The notes beneath the pieces are model-generated. The model saw only the letters and a list, made by a program, of their open reading frames with translations, ran no database searches and was not told the origin of the DNA. From the NCBI RefSeq assembly GCF_024679095.1, contig NW_026111624.1, positions 387,202 through 451,201 of the forward strand: 64,000 nucleotides of DNA, written 5' to 3'. Numbering within the stretch: position 1 is the stretch's first letter; every line of letters begins with the position of its first letter. The position numbers were made by a program, and so were the translations under genes. Origin of the DNA: Eriocheir sinensis. Taxonomy: Eukaryota; Arthropoda; Malacostraca; Decapoda; Varunidae. Shown here piece after piece: positions 1 to 11,610 of the stretch.

Positions 1-300
1 TACATCCGTGGTCTAGTGGTAAGCGTGCCTGGCTCCCATTCCACGGGCCCGGGTTCGAATCCCGGCCCGGGCAGTCGGAGTGCAGCTCACCCAGATGTCC
101 ATCCTGCCTTTCGGGTTGGTCGATAAATGGGTACCTGGGAAACCTGGGAAGGGTAAACTATGGCAATCCCGGATTTCACACTGGCCCGTGCCCCGGGTAA
201 CTGTTTCTTCCCTACCACAGGCTCAAAGGGCTAACGGATCGGAGATGAGCACGGCAGCCACGCGCCCACCTTTACCTTTACCAATCTGTCATAACCATTA
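1..300 (+). mobile_element. tRNA-derived SINE (Gly-type head)
   Basis: The first 75 bases read like a degenerate tRNA. A D-arm/A-box-like stretch (GTGGTCTAGTGGTA) is followed by an anticodon arm around CTCCCAT, which reads as a Gly CCC anticodon, then a good B box and T arm (GGGTTCGAATCCC). The acceptor strands do not pair (5' side CATCC versus 3' side CCCGGGC) and the anticodon stem has a mismatch, so it is not a working tRNA gene. An unrelated body of about 220 bp follows, up to roughly the ATAACCATT at 292-299. A tRNA head with internal Pol III promoter boxes joined to a tRNA-unrelated body is the SINE architecture. The open frame at 80-301 lies inside the body and is not taken as a gene. 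The left end may lie outside the window and the right end is approximate. Confidence 0.75.
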
Positions 301-2175
301 AATTAGTGACACCAGAAAAAAGAAGGATCAGTTTCCGGGGCCTTGTGAACTGCCAAGCTTGTGAATCAGATGGGAGGCAAAAGAAAAGTAAAAAAAGGTG
401 TGGCACCCTAACTGTTATAGCTTTAAATTCGTAACACCAGAATAAAGGGGAGTCAGTTTCCGAGGCGTCGTGAGCTGCCAGGGTTGTGCGTGCGTTGTGA
501 GGAGGCGGGAGAGCCAGACGCGGCCGGTGTATTAATGGCCGCGGAATATTAATGAGGAAACACTGACTGACTAAATGACAACAAAACTCCCGATGTCAGG
601 ATGTGTTACTAAAGTACGATGTGAAGGAGAAGATTGTGCGCCCTGTCCGGCTAAGCTTGTAAAAATACTTAATATGAATAAAAATAAGGAAACACGAGCT
701 GATTAACTTTAAGTCGGTGTTGTCAGGAAGAATAATGAAGTACAGTGTGAAAATGAAGCTTGTCAAATGTAATGCTGAGAGGAAAAATGGTTAGAGTATT
801 AAAAAAGTAAAATTATATTCTGCTCGCCTAGAAAAAAGTATAGATTACCATTTCATAATAACGAATAACGAATGCGTGTTCCTGCTGGTAAAGTCGAGGA
901 AATGTTAATAAAAGAGAAAATGTTGCAGAGATAACGGCGCTTAAATTGGTCAGGCGTCAGAACATTAATTTCCGCCCCGAGGGCTGCGTGTGTCACGACT
1001 CTGTTCCCCGCTGGTAATGGTTGAAAAGGGAAGTACACGCAGGGAAAATACTGTCTTGTAATTGTATTCATGGCGCCAGAAGATTAATGCAAACACAGAA
1101 AAGGAAATCTGAATAGTCTGTCCGTTCGTAAATGTTGTATTTTATTGGTGCAGTTGGAGGCAGACGCTGAGCTGCGCGTGACCTCACTGCTCATCTCCGT
1201 TTCATTAACCCTTGAGTCTGGGGTTGGTAAAAAAAACTCTTACCCAGGAACACAGAATAAGTGGCATCCGGGTTACCACGGTTCACCTTCGCAGGTTTCC
1301 CCAGGTGCCCATTCATCGACCAGTCCGAGAGGGAGGATAACCAGCTGAGTGAATTAGGCGACAACTGCCGTGGGTTGGGATCGACCCCGTGTACGTGAAT
1401 TCGTGGGAAGGTGTTCCGTTTTGCTAAGCTAATAATATTTAATGATAATGAGGCAGGAAATTTAATATTAATGTCAAGTATATGTTTCTTAACTAAAAAG
1501 GATGCGTTTCTCATAACTGTGGATTATGAAGGGTAGCTTGATATCAAAATAAGGTGAGGTGGTTGCCGGTAAAATAGTTGTGGTATGAGCGAGCACATTA
1601 AAAAAAAAAGTTAAGGAAATGTTTCCTGGTAAAATCGACTGTGTTAACTTTCGCTGTGGCATATAACAAGACTTTTTATAACTGTTTTTTTGATAGGACA
1701 AGGTTTTATCTTTGTGTTGTGTAAATTAATTAGACACGCCATGTTTGTGGTGTATAATAACAGTGGCGTATTTTATGTTTGTTGGTAAAATATCATGGGA
1801 AAGTAATATTATAAAAAGATAAAAAATAAAAACTTTGCAGGTTGAGTGGCCGTAAAAACCTGCCAGACACAATTAGGTGGATAAAACGTTGGCGGTTCTG
1901 TACCGCTGGGAAGCAACGCCACCAAACAACAGTAGAAACAATAAACTCCACAGATTAAGAGACAGCAGGAAGAACTGCCAGACACTAAACACAATAGAAC
2001 TCACAGCGAGTTAAAGTGATCGTAAAGAACCGACGGAAACAATTAGTCGGTAAAACACTCGCTGGCGTTGTTTGTGTGGCGCCGACACCGTGAATACAAA
2101 CTGACTTAACGCTTTTTACACGTTAATTAAGAGCGGCCGTACCGTGCCGCCAGTGTTTAAAGGTTTGCCGGGGAA
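301..2175. repeat. AT-rich region with very diverged tandem units
   Basis: No gene is visible. Pairs of similar stretches recur at spacings of about 125-170 bp. Bases 303-360 resemble 427-485 (ACACCAGAA...CAGTTTCCG...GAGCTGCCA). Bases 550-640 resemble 690-770 (GGAAACAC...TGTCAGGA...AAGTACG). Bases 1849-1900 resemble 2020-2070 (CGTAAA...ACAATTAG...TAAAAC). Short GGTAAA words recur near 888, 1223, 1565, 1625, 1782 and 2049. This suggests an old tandem repeat with heavy drift, judged by eye only. The rest is unassigned. Confidence 0.45.
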
Positions 2176-2450
2176 ATTAGGGGCCACTTTCACAGTCACT
2201 TTGTTTGTTTTGATCGTTACCAAAGGTGCCGACCGATGGTATAGTTTTCCACGTGAAACTGGCCTATGGGGTAGTGGTGGCTGCAGGGGAAGCGAGAGGT
2301 GTTGAGAGTGTGTGCCAAGGTGCGGGGCTAGGCTAACCTCGCAGCCGCTACTACCCATCGGTCAGTTTTAGGTAGAAATACTATAGCGGCGATCGCCGCC
2401 ATTGGTAACGATCAAAACAAACAAAATGACAGTGAAAGCGGCCCTAGGTC
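2176..2450. repeat. Long imperfect inverted repeat (foldback)
   Basis: The stretch at 2176-2245 (GGGCCACTTTCACAG, then TTTGTTTGTTTTGATCGTTA) is matched in reverse complement by 2375-2450 (TAACGATCAAAACAAACAAA, then GACAGTGAAAGCGGCCC). About 43 bases pair with a few mismatches and a weaker match continues inward to about 70 bp arms around a loop of about 125 bp. It could be a foldback DNA element or a decayed MITE. No target-site duplication was recognised. Confidence 0.65.
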
Positions 2451-3071
2451 CGAAGGTAACATCCGTAATAAACATAATACTTCTGCACGGCAAAAAACAA
2501 ACAAATAAACAAGAAACAATCAAACAACGGGTAAATGAAGACCCTAAATAAAAAGTAAATGAATATGGAATACATTTTTTTATACAGAACTAAATAACGA
2601 CAAAACTAAAAACAATAAAGAAAACGGCAAATAAAGATAATGTTTTAAGCGAACGTGCGATAATTCCTTAGTCAATTATTTATGTAGTGATGCTGATAAA
2701 TGACAAACGAATAAAATAAAGAAAACAAACAAACAAAAAAGTAACAATCACACCGGAAATTAAGATGATGTCTAAAGGGAACACGTGTGATAGCACCTAA
2801 CACAATTATTAATGAAGTGATGAGTAAAAAAAAAAGTGATTGAGTAAAAAAAGACAAACGTATATATTAAAGAAAACATCTAAAGAGCAAAGCTAATTCA
2901 GTACAATACGCTTTTAAAAGGTTATGAGAGTGGGCGTAACACAAGGTGATTTGCTTCTGCGTCTGCACCACACACACACACACGCTCGCCAGTCACAGAG
3001 AAGAGGGGAAAACAAAAGGAAAAATATATGTACACCGGGTTGTTATAGTGTTAACATAGAGGGCTTTCTTT
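2451..3071. repeat. AT-rich flank with one diverged tandem pair
   Basis: Bases 2632-2700 resemble 2757-2825 (ATAATGTTTTAAGCGAACGTG versus ATGATGTCTAAAGGGAACACG, then AATTAT...GTAGTGATG versus AATTAT...GAAGTGATG), a spacing of about 125 bp. A short CA run lies near 2971-2982. Nothing else is recognisable before the minisatellite starts. Confidence 0.45.
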
Positions 3072-5881
3072 GTCTCAAGTGGCCTTTTTTTCAGTGGGCT
3101 TTTTTTTTTCAGTGGGCTTTTATGTTTTCAGTGGCCTTTTTATTTTTAGTGGCCTTTTTTGTTTTCAGTGTGCTTTTTGTTTCCAGTGGCCTTTTTTGTT
3201 TTCAGTGGCCTTTTTTGTTTTCAGTGTGCTTTTTGTTTCCAGTGGCCTTTTTTGTTTCCAGTGGCCTTTTTTGTTTTCAGTGGCCTTTTTTGTTTTCAGT
3301 GGCCTTTTTTGTTTTCAGTGGCCTTTTTTGTTTCCAGTGGCCTTTTTTGTTTTCAGTGGCCTTTTTTGTTTTCAGTGGCCTTTTTGTTTTCAGTGGCTTT
3401 TTTTGTTTTCAGTGGCCTTTTTTGTTTTCAGTGGGCTTTTTATTTTCAGAGGCCTCTTTTGTTTTCAGTGGCCATTTTTGTTTTCAGTGGCCTTTTTTGT
3501 TTTCAGTGGCCTTTTTTGTTTTCAGTGGGCTTTTTGTTTTCACTGGCCTTATTTGTTTTCAGTGGGCTTTTTGTTTTCAGTGGGCTTTTTGTCTGTTTTC
3601 AGTGGGCTTTTTGTCTGTTTTCAGTGCGCTTTTTGTTTTCAGTGGGCTTTTTTCTGTTTTCAGTGGGCTTTTTGTTTTCAGTGGGCTTTTTGTTTTCAGT
3701 GGGATTTTTTGTTTTCAGTGGGATTTTTGTTTTCAGTGGGATTTTTGTCTGTTTTCAGTGGGCTTTTTGTTTTCAGTGGGCTTTTGTTCTGTTTTCAGTG
3801 TTTTTTTCTGTTTTCAGTGGGCTTTTTGTTTTCAGTGTTTTTTTTTTGTTTTCAGTGGACTTTTTGTTTTCAGTGGCCTTTTTGTTTTCAGTGGGCTTTT
3901 TTGTTTTCAATGTGCTTTTTGTTTGCAGTGTGCTTTTTGTTTTCGGTGTGCTTTTTCTGTTTTCAATGTGCTTTTTCTGTTTTCAGTGTGCTTTTTCTGT
4001 TTTCAGTGTGCTTTTTCTGTTTTCAATGTGCTTTTCTGTTTTCAGTGTGCTTTTTCTGTTTTCAGTGTGCTTTTTGTTTTCAGTGTGCTTTTTCTGTTTT
4101 CAATGTGCTTTTTGTTTTCAGTGTGCTTTTTGTTTTCAGTGTGCTTTTTGTTTTCAATGTGCTTTTTCTGTTTTCAGTGTGCTTTTTGTTTTCAATGTGC
4201 TTTTTCTGTTTTCAGTGTGCTTTTTGTTTTCAATGTGCTTTTTCTGTTTTCAGTGTGCTTTTTCTGTTTTCAGTGTGCTTTTTCTGTTTTCAATGTGCTG
4301 TTCTGTTTTCAGTGTGCTTTTTCTGTTTTCAGTGTGCTTTTTTTTTTGTTTTCAGTGGGCTTTTTGTTTTCAGTGACCTTTTTGTTTTCAGTGTTTTTTC
4401 TTTTTGTTTTCAGTGGGCTTTTTGATTTCAGTGGGCTTTTTGTTTACAGTGGGCTTTTTGATTTCAGTGGGCTTTTTGTTTTCAGTGGGCTTTTTGATAT
4501 CAGTGGGCTTTTTGATTTCAGTGGGCTTTTTGTTTTCAGTGGGCTTTTTGATATCAGTGGGCTTTTTGATTTCAGTGGGCTTTTTGTTTTCAGTGGGCTT
4601 TTTGATTTCAGTGGGCTTTTTGTTTTCAGTGGGCTTTTTTTATTTCAGTGGGCTTTTTGTTTTCAGTGGTCTTTTTCTGTTTTCAGTGTTTTTTTTGTTT
4701 TTTGTTTCAGTGGCTTTTTTGTTTTCAGTGGGCTTTTTTGTTTTCAGTGGGCTTTTTTGTTTTCAGTACGCTTTTTTGTTTTCAGTGGGCTTTTTGTATA
4801 CAGTGGGCTTCTTGTTTTGAGTGGGCTTTTTTGTTTTCAGTGGGCTTTTTTTGTTTTCAAAGGTCTTTTCTTGTTTTCAGTGGGCTTCTTGTTTTCAATG
4901 GGCTTTTTTGTTTTCAGTGGGCTTTTTTGTTTACAGTGGGCTTTTTTGTTTTTAGTGGGCTTTTTTTGTTTTCAGTGGGCTTTTTTGTTTTCAATGGGCT
5001 TTTTTTCTTTTCAGTGGTCTTTTTTGTTTTCAGTGGGCTTTTTTTTCAATGGCCTTTTTTTTGTTTTTAGTGGGCTTTTTTTGTTTTCAGTGGGCTTTTT
5101 GTATACAGTGGGCATCTTGTTTTCGGTTGGTTTCTTGTTTTCAGTGGGCTTTTTTTGTTCTCAGTGGGCTTTTTGTATACAGTGGGCTTCTTGTTTTCAG
5201 TTGGTTTCTTGTTTTCAGTGGGCTTTTTTTGTTCTCAGTGGGCTTTTTGTATACAGTGGGCTTCTTGTTTTCAGTTGGTTTCTTGTTTTCAGTGGGCTTT
5301 TTTTGTTCTCAGTGGGCTTTTTGTATACAGTGGGCTTCTTGTTTTCAGTGAGCTTTTTGTATACAGTGGGCTTGTTTGTTTTCAGTGGGCTTTCTTGTTT
5401 TCTGTGGGCTTTTTGTATACAGTGGGCTTTTTTGTTTTCAGTGGGCTTTTTTGTTTTCAGTGGGCTTTTGTATACAGTGGGCTTTTTGTTTTCAGTGGGC
5501 TTTTTGTATACAGTGTGTTTTTGTTTTCAGTGGGCTTTTTGTATACAGTGGGCTGTTTTGTTTTCAGTGTGCTTTTGTATACAGTGGGCTTCTTGTTTTC
5601 AGTGGGCTTTTTTGTTTTCAGTGGGCTTTTTTTGTTCTCAGTGGGCTTTTTGTATACAGTGTGTTTTTGTTTTCAGTGGGCTTTTTGTATACAGTGGGCT
5701 TCTTGTTTTCAGTTGGTTTCTTGTTTTCAGTGGGCTTTTTTTGTTCTCAGTGGGCTTTTTGTATACAGTGTGTTTTTGTTTTCAGTGGGCTTTTTGTATA
5801 CAGTGGGCTGTTTTGTTTTCAGTGTGCTTTTGTATACAGTGGGCTTCTTGTTTTCAGTGGGCTTTTTTGTTTTCAGTGGGA
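3072..5881 (+). repeat. 2.8-kb minisatellite, 18-19 bp T-rich CAG-containing units
   Basis: About 150 head-to-tail units have the form T5-6, GTTTTCAG, TGGGC. Blocks of variants follow one another: GGCC-ending units at 3080-3560, GGGC-ending units at 3560-3900, GTGC-ending units often with TTCTG insertions at 3905-4350, GATTTCAG/GATATCAG units at 4415-4640, and GTATACAG or GTTCTCAG units from about 4795 on. Because common units are 18 bp and lack stop codons on the + strand, all three forward frames stay open for hundreds of codons (the longest is 992 codons, 2924-5902) and encode only a Phe/Ser/Gly/Leu hydrophobic repeat. I treat these frames as by-products. Every unit has the form of an intron 3' splice site (poly-T, then CAG) when read on the + strand. 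Confidence 0.95.
5101..5881 (+). repeat. Higher-order repeat inside the minisatellite
   Basis: GTATACAG-type units recur at 5101, 5175, 5249 and 5323, a 74-bp period equal to four basic units. A longer block of about 125 bp (5498-5625) is repeated at 5757-5880, so the right end of the array was amplified in multi-unit steps. Confidence 0.85.
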
Positions 5882-6011
5882 AAGTTGGAAAGTTTCGTTT
5901 AGTCGGCGCAACATCTGTGGTCATATGCCGGAGAGAGACAGGAGGGGAAGGAATTATAGGAGAAGGGAACAAATCCCTGGAGACGGGACACAACCCCCGA
6001 TCTGTCTACGA

Positions 6012-6013
<2 letters not shown>
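5882..6013. other. Unassigned junction segment
   Basis: A short unique-looking stretch lies between the minisatellite and a CR1 fragment. Its right end forms a perfect hairpin with the start of the CR1 fragment (5999-6009 GATCTGTCTAC pairs with 6014-6024 GTAGACAGATC around GAAT). Confidence 0.5.
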
Positions 6014-6493
<480 letters not shown>

Positions 6494-6861
6494 TATTCCT
6501 CCCCCCCAAAGAGCATAAAAATGGCCGCCACTGTTGTTACTCACCTCCTCCCCTCCGCCGGACGCCTGAAAAAAGAGGAGAAAAAGGAATATTATACATA
6601 AGTCCGAACACTAAAACATAGAGGAATAAAATACATGAATACACGAAATACTGAACAGTGAATGAATGGATGAATGAGTGCAAAATATTGAATGGAGGCG
6701 AGAATCATCATTAAAAGAATGCAAAAAATATATGGACAAAAAAATGGATAAATTATGATTGAATTAATAAAGTAATATCTTATAAATTTACAAGTGAAAA
6801 AGTAGACACATATGTAAACAAATAACGTTCATAAACGTACTTATCAAAGGCAAAGGCGTAT

Positions 6862-7165
<304 letters not shown>

Positions 7166-7497
7166 TTTTTTTTTACGTTGTTGCCTATTGCGCCGGTAGG
7201 CATCTTCCCGATGGGGCCTAATGGTCTGCCCAGCCCGTTCTGGCGCAGGCGAGTGTTTATAGTGGCGCCATCTTGCATTGGCTCATGCTGCTCCCCGGAA
7301 CTCGTTCTTGGTTCGCTTGGACGGCTTCCTCTAGAGTCCGGGTTGATGGGTGGTCTTCAGGACAGCATGTGGGTAGTTTTAAGCCACTCGGCGGTGACTG
7401 AAAAATCCGAGTGGTAGCGTGAGGATTCGAATCCGCGTCGTCCATCACGCGGCGAATGTGGGTCCAGTACGCTATCACTTCGGCCACCGCCTACCCT
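7166..7497 (-). mobile_element. tRNA-derived SINE (Ser/Leu-like head), with A tail
   Basis: Read on the minus strand, the element starts near 7497 with a tRNA-like head: GTGGCCGAAGTGATAGCG is the A-box region and GGATTCGAATCC the B box and T arm, with an extra arm between them typical of class II (Ser/Leu) tRNAs. A tRNA-unrelated body follows, with landmarks CGCCGAGTGGC, CATCAACCCGGACTCTAGAG and GCCTACCGGCGCAATAGG, ending in an A run (T run at 7160-7174 on the + strand). Two relatives lie at 14299-14595 and 30836-30975. The matched locus in duplication copy B (about 31950) has no such insert, so this copy most likely arrived after the duplication. Confidence 0.85.
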
Positions 7498-7904
7498 TTA
7501 ATTTAATTCAATTTAAGTAGTAGTAGTAGTAGTAGTAGTAGTAATAGTAGTAGTAGTAATCAATGCTGCAAGTGTAAGTAAGATGCACATGAAAAAAACA
7601 GTTCTACGAAAAAAATAGAAACAGAATAAAGATAAAGCAAAATAAACCTTACACCTTAACGTACATAAAACACAATATAGATAATTAAACCAATTGAGTA
7701 AAAAAGGTAACTGTGACATTCTTTAGGAGTTGACAGTAGAAGACATGTCATTTTTATAATTTTTCTTAATGTTCCTTCCAGGTCACAAACTTTCTCAATC
7801 TACTATTTGAAGACTTTCTGTAATGTGTCGCTTTCCTGTGTAATTTTGTGCCGGCTTTATTACGGTATTTTTTATTGGCTGCATGGCTCGATTTTACTTC
7901 TCAG

Positions 7905-8014
<110 letters not shown>

Positions 8015-8072
8015 CCCAGAGGTAAAAATGCTTAATTAAAAGGAAGAAAAGTTCAAGAAGCTAATGACCTTC

Positions 8073-8230
<158 letters not shown>

Positions 8231-8349
8231 GAAAATTATGGAAAATTAACCCATAAGTTGCTAATGAAGTAAACACACAAAAAATGGAAGCCGATAAGAC
8301 AGTTGAGTTAGAAGAGAAAAAAACAAGAAAGTGGCGAGGAATTAAGGAC

Positions 8350-8394
8350 GAAGAGGAGGAGGAGGAGGAGGAGGAGGAGGAGGAGAGGAGGAGG
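8350..8394. repeat. (GAG)n microsatellite
   Basis: A short GAG/GGA run, matched by about 32519-32549 in copy B. Confidence 0.9.
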
Positions 8395-8461
8395 GATAAA
8401 AACCTGCTCACTAAATTACCGATGTCAAGTTGAAGGACAGGGAAAAAAGGAAAAGAAAGCC

Positions 8462-8466
<5 letters not shown>

Positions 8467-8550
<84 letters not shown>
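8467..8550. repeat. (GT)n microsatellite
   Basis: About 83 bp of GT, the counterpart of a much longer (about 255 bp) GT run at 32633-32888 in copy B. Confidence 0.98.
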
Positions 8551-8551
<1 letters not shown>

Positions 8552-8659
8552 TGGTTTTATTACTGGGGAAGGATATACGAAATTACTGCGTACACAAATA
8601 TGGTGTCTGGGTTATAGTTGGCATGGAAACAGGAAAACGGATAGCAAAAAAAGCAGCCC

Positions 8660-8727
8660 TGGTAGTAGTGACAGTAATGCGTGTAGTAGTGGTAGTAGTA
8701 GTAATGGAAGTAGTAGTAGTAGTAATG

Positions 8728-8775
<48 letters not shown>

Positions 8776-8776
8776 A
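8660..8776. repeat. (AGT)n microsatellite
   Basis: An imperfect then pure AGT run, matched by 33008-33082 in copy B. Confidence 0.95.
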
Positions 8777-8876
8777 AAACTGAAACTGTACTTTCAGTTG
8801 GATTCAGAAACTCTTCAATGATGCTAACAGCGCCAGGTCTGTCATTTTCATAACCTTATTGTTGTCTCGTTGCTGT

Positions 8877-9060
8877 GTTTTTTTTTTTTTTTTCGCCGCG
8901 CCGCTGTTCCCCCAGACCTATCGCCCCCCCGCCCCGCAAGTAGAGGCGCAGCTTTTCCTGTGTGTCGGGGCGTGGGAATGTAATTACGCCGCAGCGATGA
9001 TTGGTTTGGGAGAAAAGTATGCACGGCACCGCCTAATTGCTGCTGCTGCTGCTGCTCATG
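8877..9060. other. GC-richer block conserved between the two duplication copies
   Basis: T run, CGCCGCGCCGCTGTT, GGGGCGTGGGAATGTA, GATTGGTTTGGGAG, ACGGCACCGCCTAATTGCTG and a (GCT)n run all recur at 33185-33367. The open frames in the two copies are shifted relative to each other, so protein coding is not supported. Regulatory or RNA function is unknown. Confidence 0.5.
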
Positions 9061-9398
9061 GTGTTATTAGTATGTTGTTATTAATATAATTAGGATTTTT
9101 TTATCATTATATTATCTATATAAGCGTCAGAATTATATAAGCCACACGCAAAAAGGCAGTGTTATACATTCTACTGTGTTATTTCTTTTTATGTCTTTAT
9201 GTCTGCCTGTCCTCATATATCTTCGTCTGTCTGTCTCTCTCTTCCTATGTATATCTATCTGTGTGTCTGTCTTTGTATGTCTATGTCTGTTTGCCTGCTG
9301 GTCTGTTTATGTCTGCTTCCAAGTCTGTCTGCCTGTCTGTGTCTCTCCAGCTTTAATGTATAGGTATAAACTATACGCATAGCACTCCGAAAGTGTAC

Positions 9399-10217
9399 AC
9401 CTCCGCCAAAGATCGTCCTGAAAATTGGTATGGGCATCAACTGTGATGCTATGCATCATATGGAAGCATTTGTTTCGAAATATAATGAAATTCTATTTTT
9501 TAGGAAACTTTGACCTTGGGCGATCTTTTCGAGGTCAAGGTCAAAGGTTAATGTCAAGGCCATACAAGGTGCATCATATGGAAGCATATGTTTCGAAATT
9601 GGATGATTTTTTTTTTGGAAACTTTGACCTTGGGCGAACTTTTCGAGGTCAAGTTCAAGGTCAATGTCAAGATCATGCAAGGTGCGTCTTTCCATGAACT
9701 AAAATATGAACTACGTCTGAAGTCTCTACGATGACGAGAACCAAAGTTATGTTCAAAATGACGTTTTGTGCGACCCTGACCTTTGACAAATTTTTTTTTC
9801 TGGATGGACACGAAGCTTCCCTGAAAGCATGTTTCGAAATTTTATGAAATTCATTTTTTGGGGGGGGGAGGGGGAATTTTGACCTTGGGTGAACTTTTCG
9901 AGGTCAAGGTCAAAGGTTAAGGTGAAGGCCATGCAATATGCGTCTTTCCATGAGCTAGAATATGAACCAAGTCTGAAGTCTCTACGATGACGAGAACCGA
10001 AGTTATGGCCAATCTGACGTTTTGTGCGACCTTGACCTTTGACCTTTGACATCAAAAATTTAATGGGTTCTTTTCTGGATGGACACGAAGCTTCCCTGAA
10101 AAATTTGTTGAGATATCCGCAAAATTGTGCACAGGAGACTGTTAACGAACAAACAATTAAATAAACATACTGACCGAAGCGAAAATATAACCTCCTTCCA
10201 AATTCGTTGGCGGAGGT
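9399..10217. mobile_element. Non-autonomous element with 11-bp inverted ends and internal repeats
   Basis: The insert begins ACCTCCGCCAA (9399-9409) and ends TTGGCGGAGGT (10207-10217), a perfect 11-bp inverted pair. Inside are about three diverged units, two of them 117 bp apart (CATATGGAAGCAT near 9458 and 9575), each containing CTTTGACCTTGGGCGA and CGAGGTCAAGGTCAAAGG. The matched place in duplication copy B (about 33648) passes directly from GTATAAA to CAGCAACAA with no insert. About 28 extra bases (9371-9398) also lack a counterpart, so the true left edge may be a little earlier, and no clear target-site duplication is visible. It encodes no transposase. It may be a MITE-like DNA element; class uncertain. 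Confidence 0.75.
10027..10050 (-). promoter_or_regulatory. Nuclear-receptor DR1-type half-site cluster
   Basis: On the minus strand this reads AAAGGTCAAAGGTCAAGGTC, consecutive AGGTCA half-sites including a one-base-spaced direct repeat (DR1). Similar AGGTCAAGGTCAAAGG words recur at about 9530-9547, 9646-9664 and 9900-9917 within the same element. DR1 sites are known to bind RXR/USP- and HNF4-type receptors. Binding in this genome is not shown. Confidence 0.4.
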
Positions 10218-11523
10218 AACAACAGCAGCAACATCATCAACAACAACAACTACAACTACTACTACTACTACTATTACTACTACTGCTTATACTAACACCG
10301 CTACAGCAATTACTACTACCCTTCCCAACACTACCACTATTACCACCTTAATCACCACCACCTCCTCTTCAGCTCAATACGCTTTACACACGGGAAGAAA
10401 ACTTACACCTGCAATTAACCTTTCTTACCACGCGTTAATCATTAATCACCGCCGCTCGTCGGATTCTCTGTCCTCTCTAATGTCTTTCGCGACCCATCCC
10501 TCCGTCCTCCTCCTGCTCTCACTCGTGTGTTATTTCCTCTCTCCCACTCATTACTTTTCCAATGGGAGGGTTTGCCGTGCTTTCTCTTCTAAGATGAGTA
10601 CGACCATTATCATGTTAATCACTGCAAACTTTCACTTCTCTTATTCTTCCATTGTAATCTTTCTGTAAGTTTTCTACCATTCCTTCCTCTCTTCATCTCA
10701 CCTCTTCATTTCTCCACTTTCTTAATCGTGTATTCCTCAGCGTTCTTTGCAATTTGTTCTTTCTTCTGTTGTCCAGGTCATCACTACCCTTACCCTATCT
10801 ACTAATACAATACTTTCATCTCCCGATTTTCTCAATCACGTATTTGTCTACTTCTCTCTACTATTTGTCTATTGCAATTAACTTTGTCCTTCCTTCTACT
10901 GCCAAGGTCACCGCTACCATCATTACTATAACCATTACTGTAATATTTCATCTCTCGACTTTTTCAACTGTGTATTATCGCCACCACTACCCACTAACTC
11001 TCCATCTTTGTCTCTTTCCCTTTCTCTCCCTCCCGTCCACGTCCCTCCATCATCACCAATACCGCCACCACCAACTCTATATAATCTTTTTTTCCCTTTC
11101 CCTTACATTTCTTCCTCCCACCACCATCACTACCACCAGTTTCATTTATCTTTGATACTTCCTTTACTTCTTCCCATCACCACTTCCACCAACCCTCCAT
11201 CTCTCCCTCTTCCTTTCCTCTCTTTTTCTCGAGACACCTTCATGAACTCCTCACCTGTCCTCACTTACTCACGGGACAATCACGGAAACTCTAATATGCA
11301 ACACCCGGCGAACTCTCTGATTTCCTTACATCGCCAGACATTCACGAGAGGGAAGTGAACAATATCGATTTTTCTCGGTGATTTTCTTTTATTTCTGGGC
11401 CGGCGATGTTTCAGGAGGTCGCGGTGAGGCCGAGGTGAAGTGTAAAGGCAGTGTGGCCGCTGCAGAGAAGGTTGTGAGTGAAGGAGATAGATAAAGGTGT
11501 GTTGTGCGTGGGCTGAGGCTTCG

Positions 11524-11610
11524 GCCCGTATTCTCAGACGCTTTCGGCTCTTATAACAAATATCTCTTAAGGACACAAAGGAGATTAAGCTGGTTCTTAT
11601 GATTGTTTTC
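11524..11610 (+). repeat. Interspersed repeat X, truncated copy
   Basis: CCCGTATTCTCAGACGCTTT, CGGCTC and CACAAAGGAGA match the start of the fuller copy at 35335-35580 in the paired position of copy B. The right part is missing here. Confidence 0.55.

Noticed and set aside
1..75. Functional tRNA-Gly gene
   Set aside because: Acceptor strands do not pair and a SINE body is fused downstream.
3072..5881. CRISPR array
   Set aside because: Continuous short tandem units without unique spacers, in a eukaryotic repeat context.
2924..5902. 992-codon open frame over the first minisatellite
   Set aside because: All three + frames are open through the same array; the peptide only repeats the 18-19 bp unit and has no non-repeat domain.
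8859..9089. Possible gene in the block conserved between duplication copies
   Set aside because: The corresponding frame at 33168-33425 is shifted and gives an unrelated peptide, so coding is not supported.
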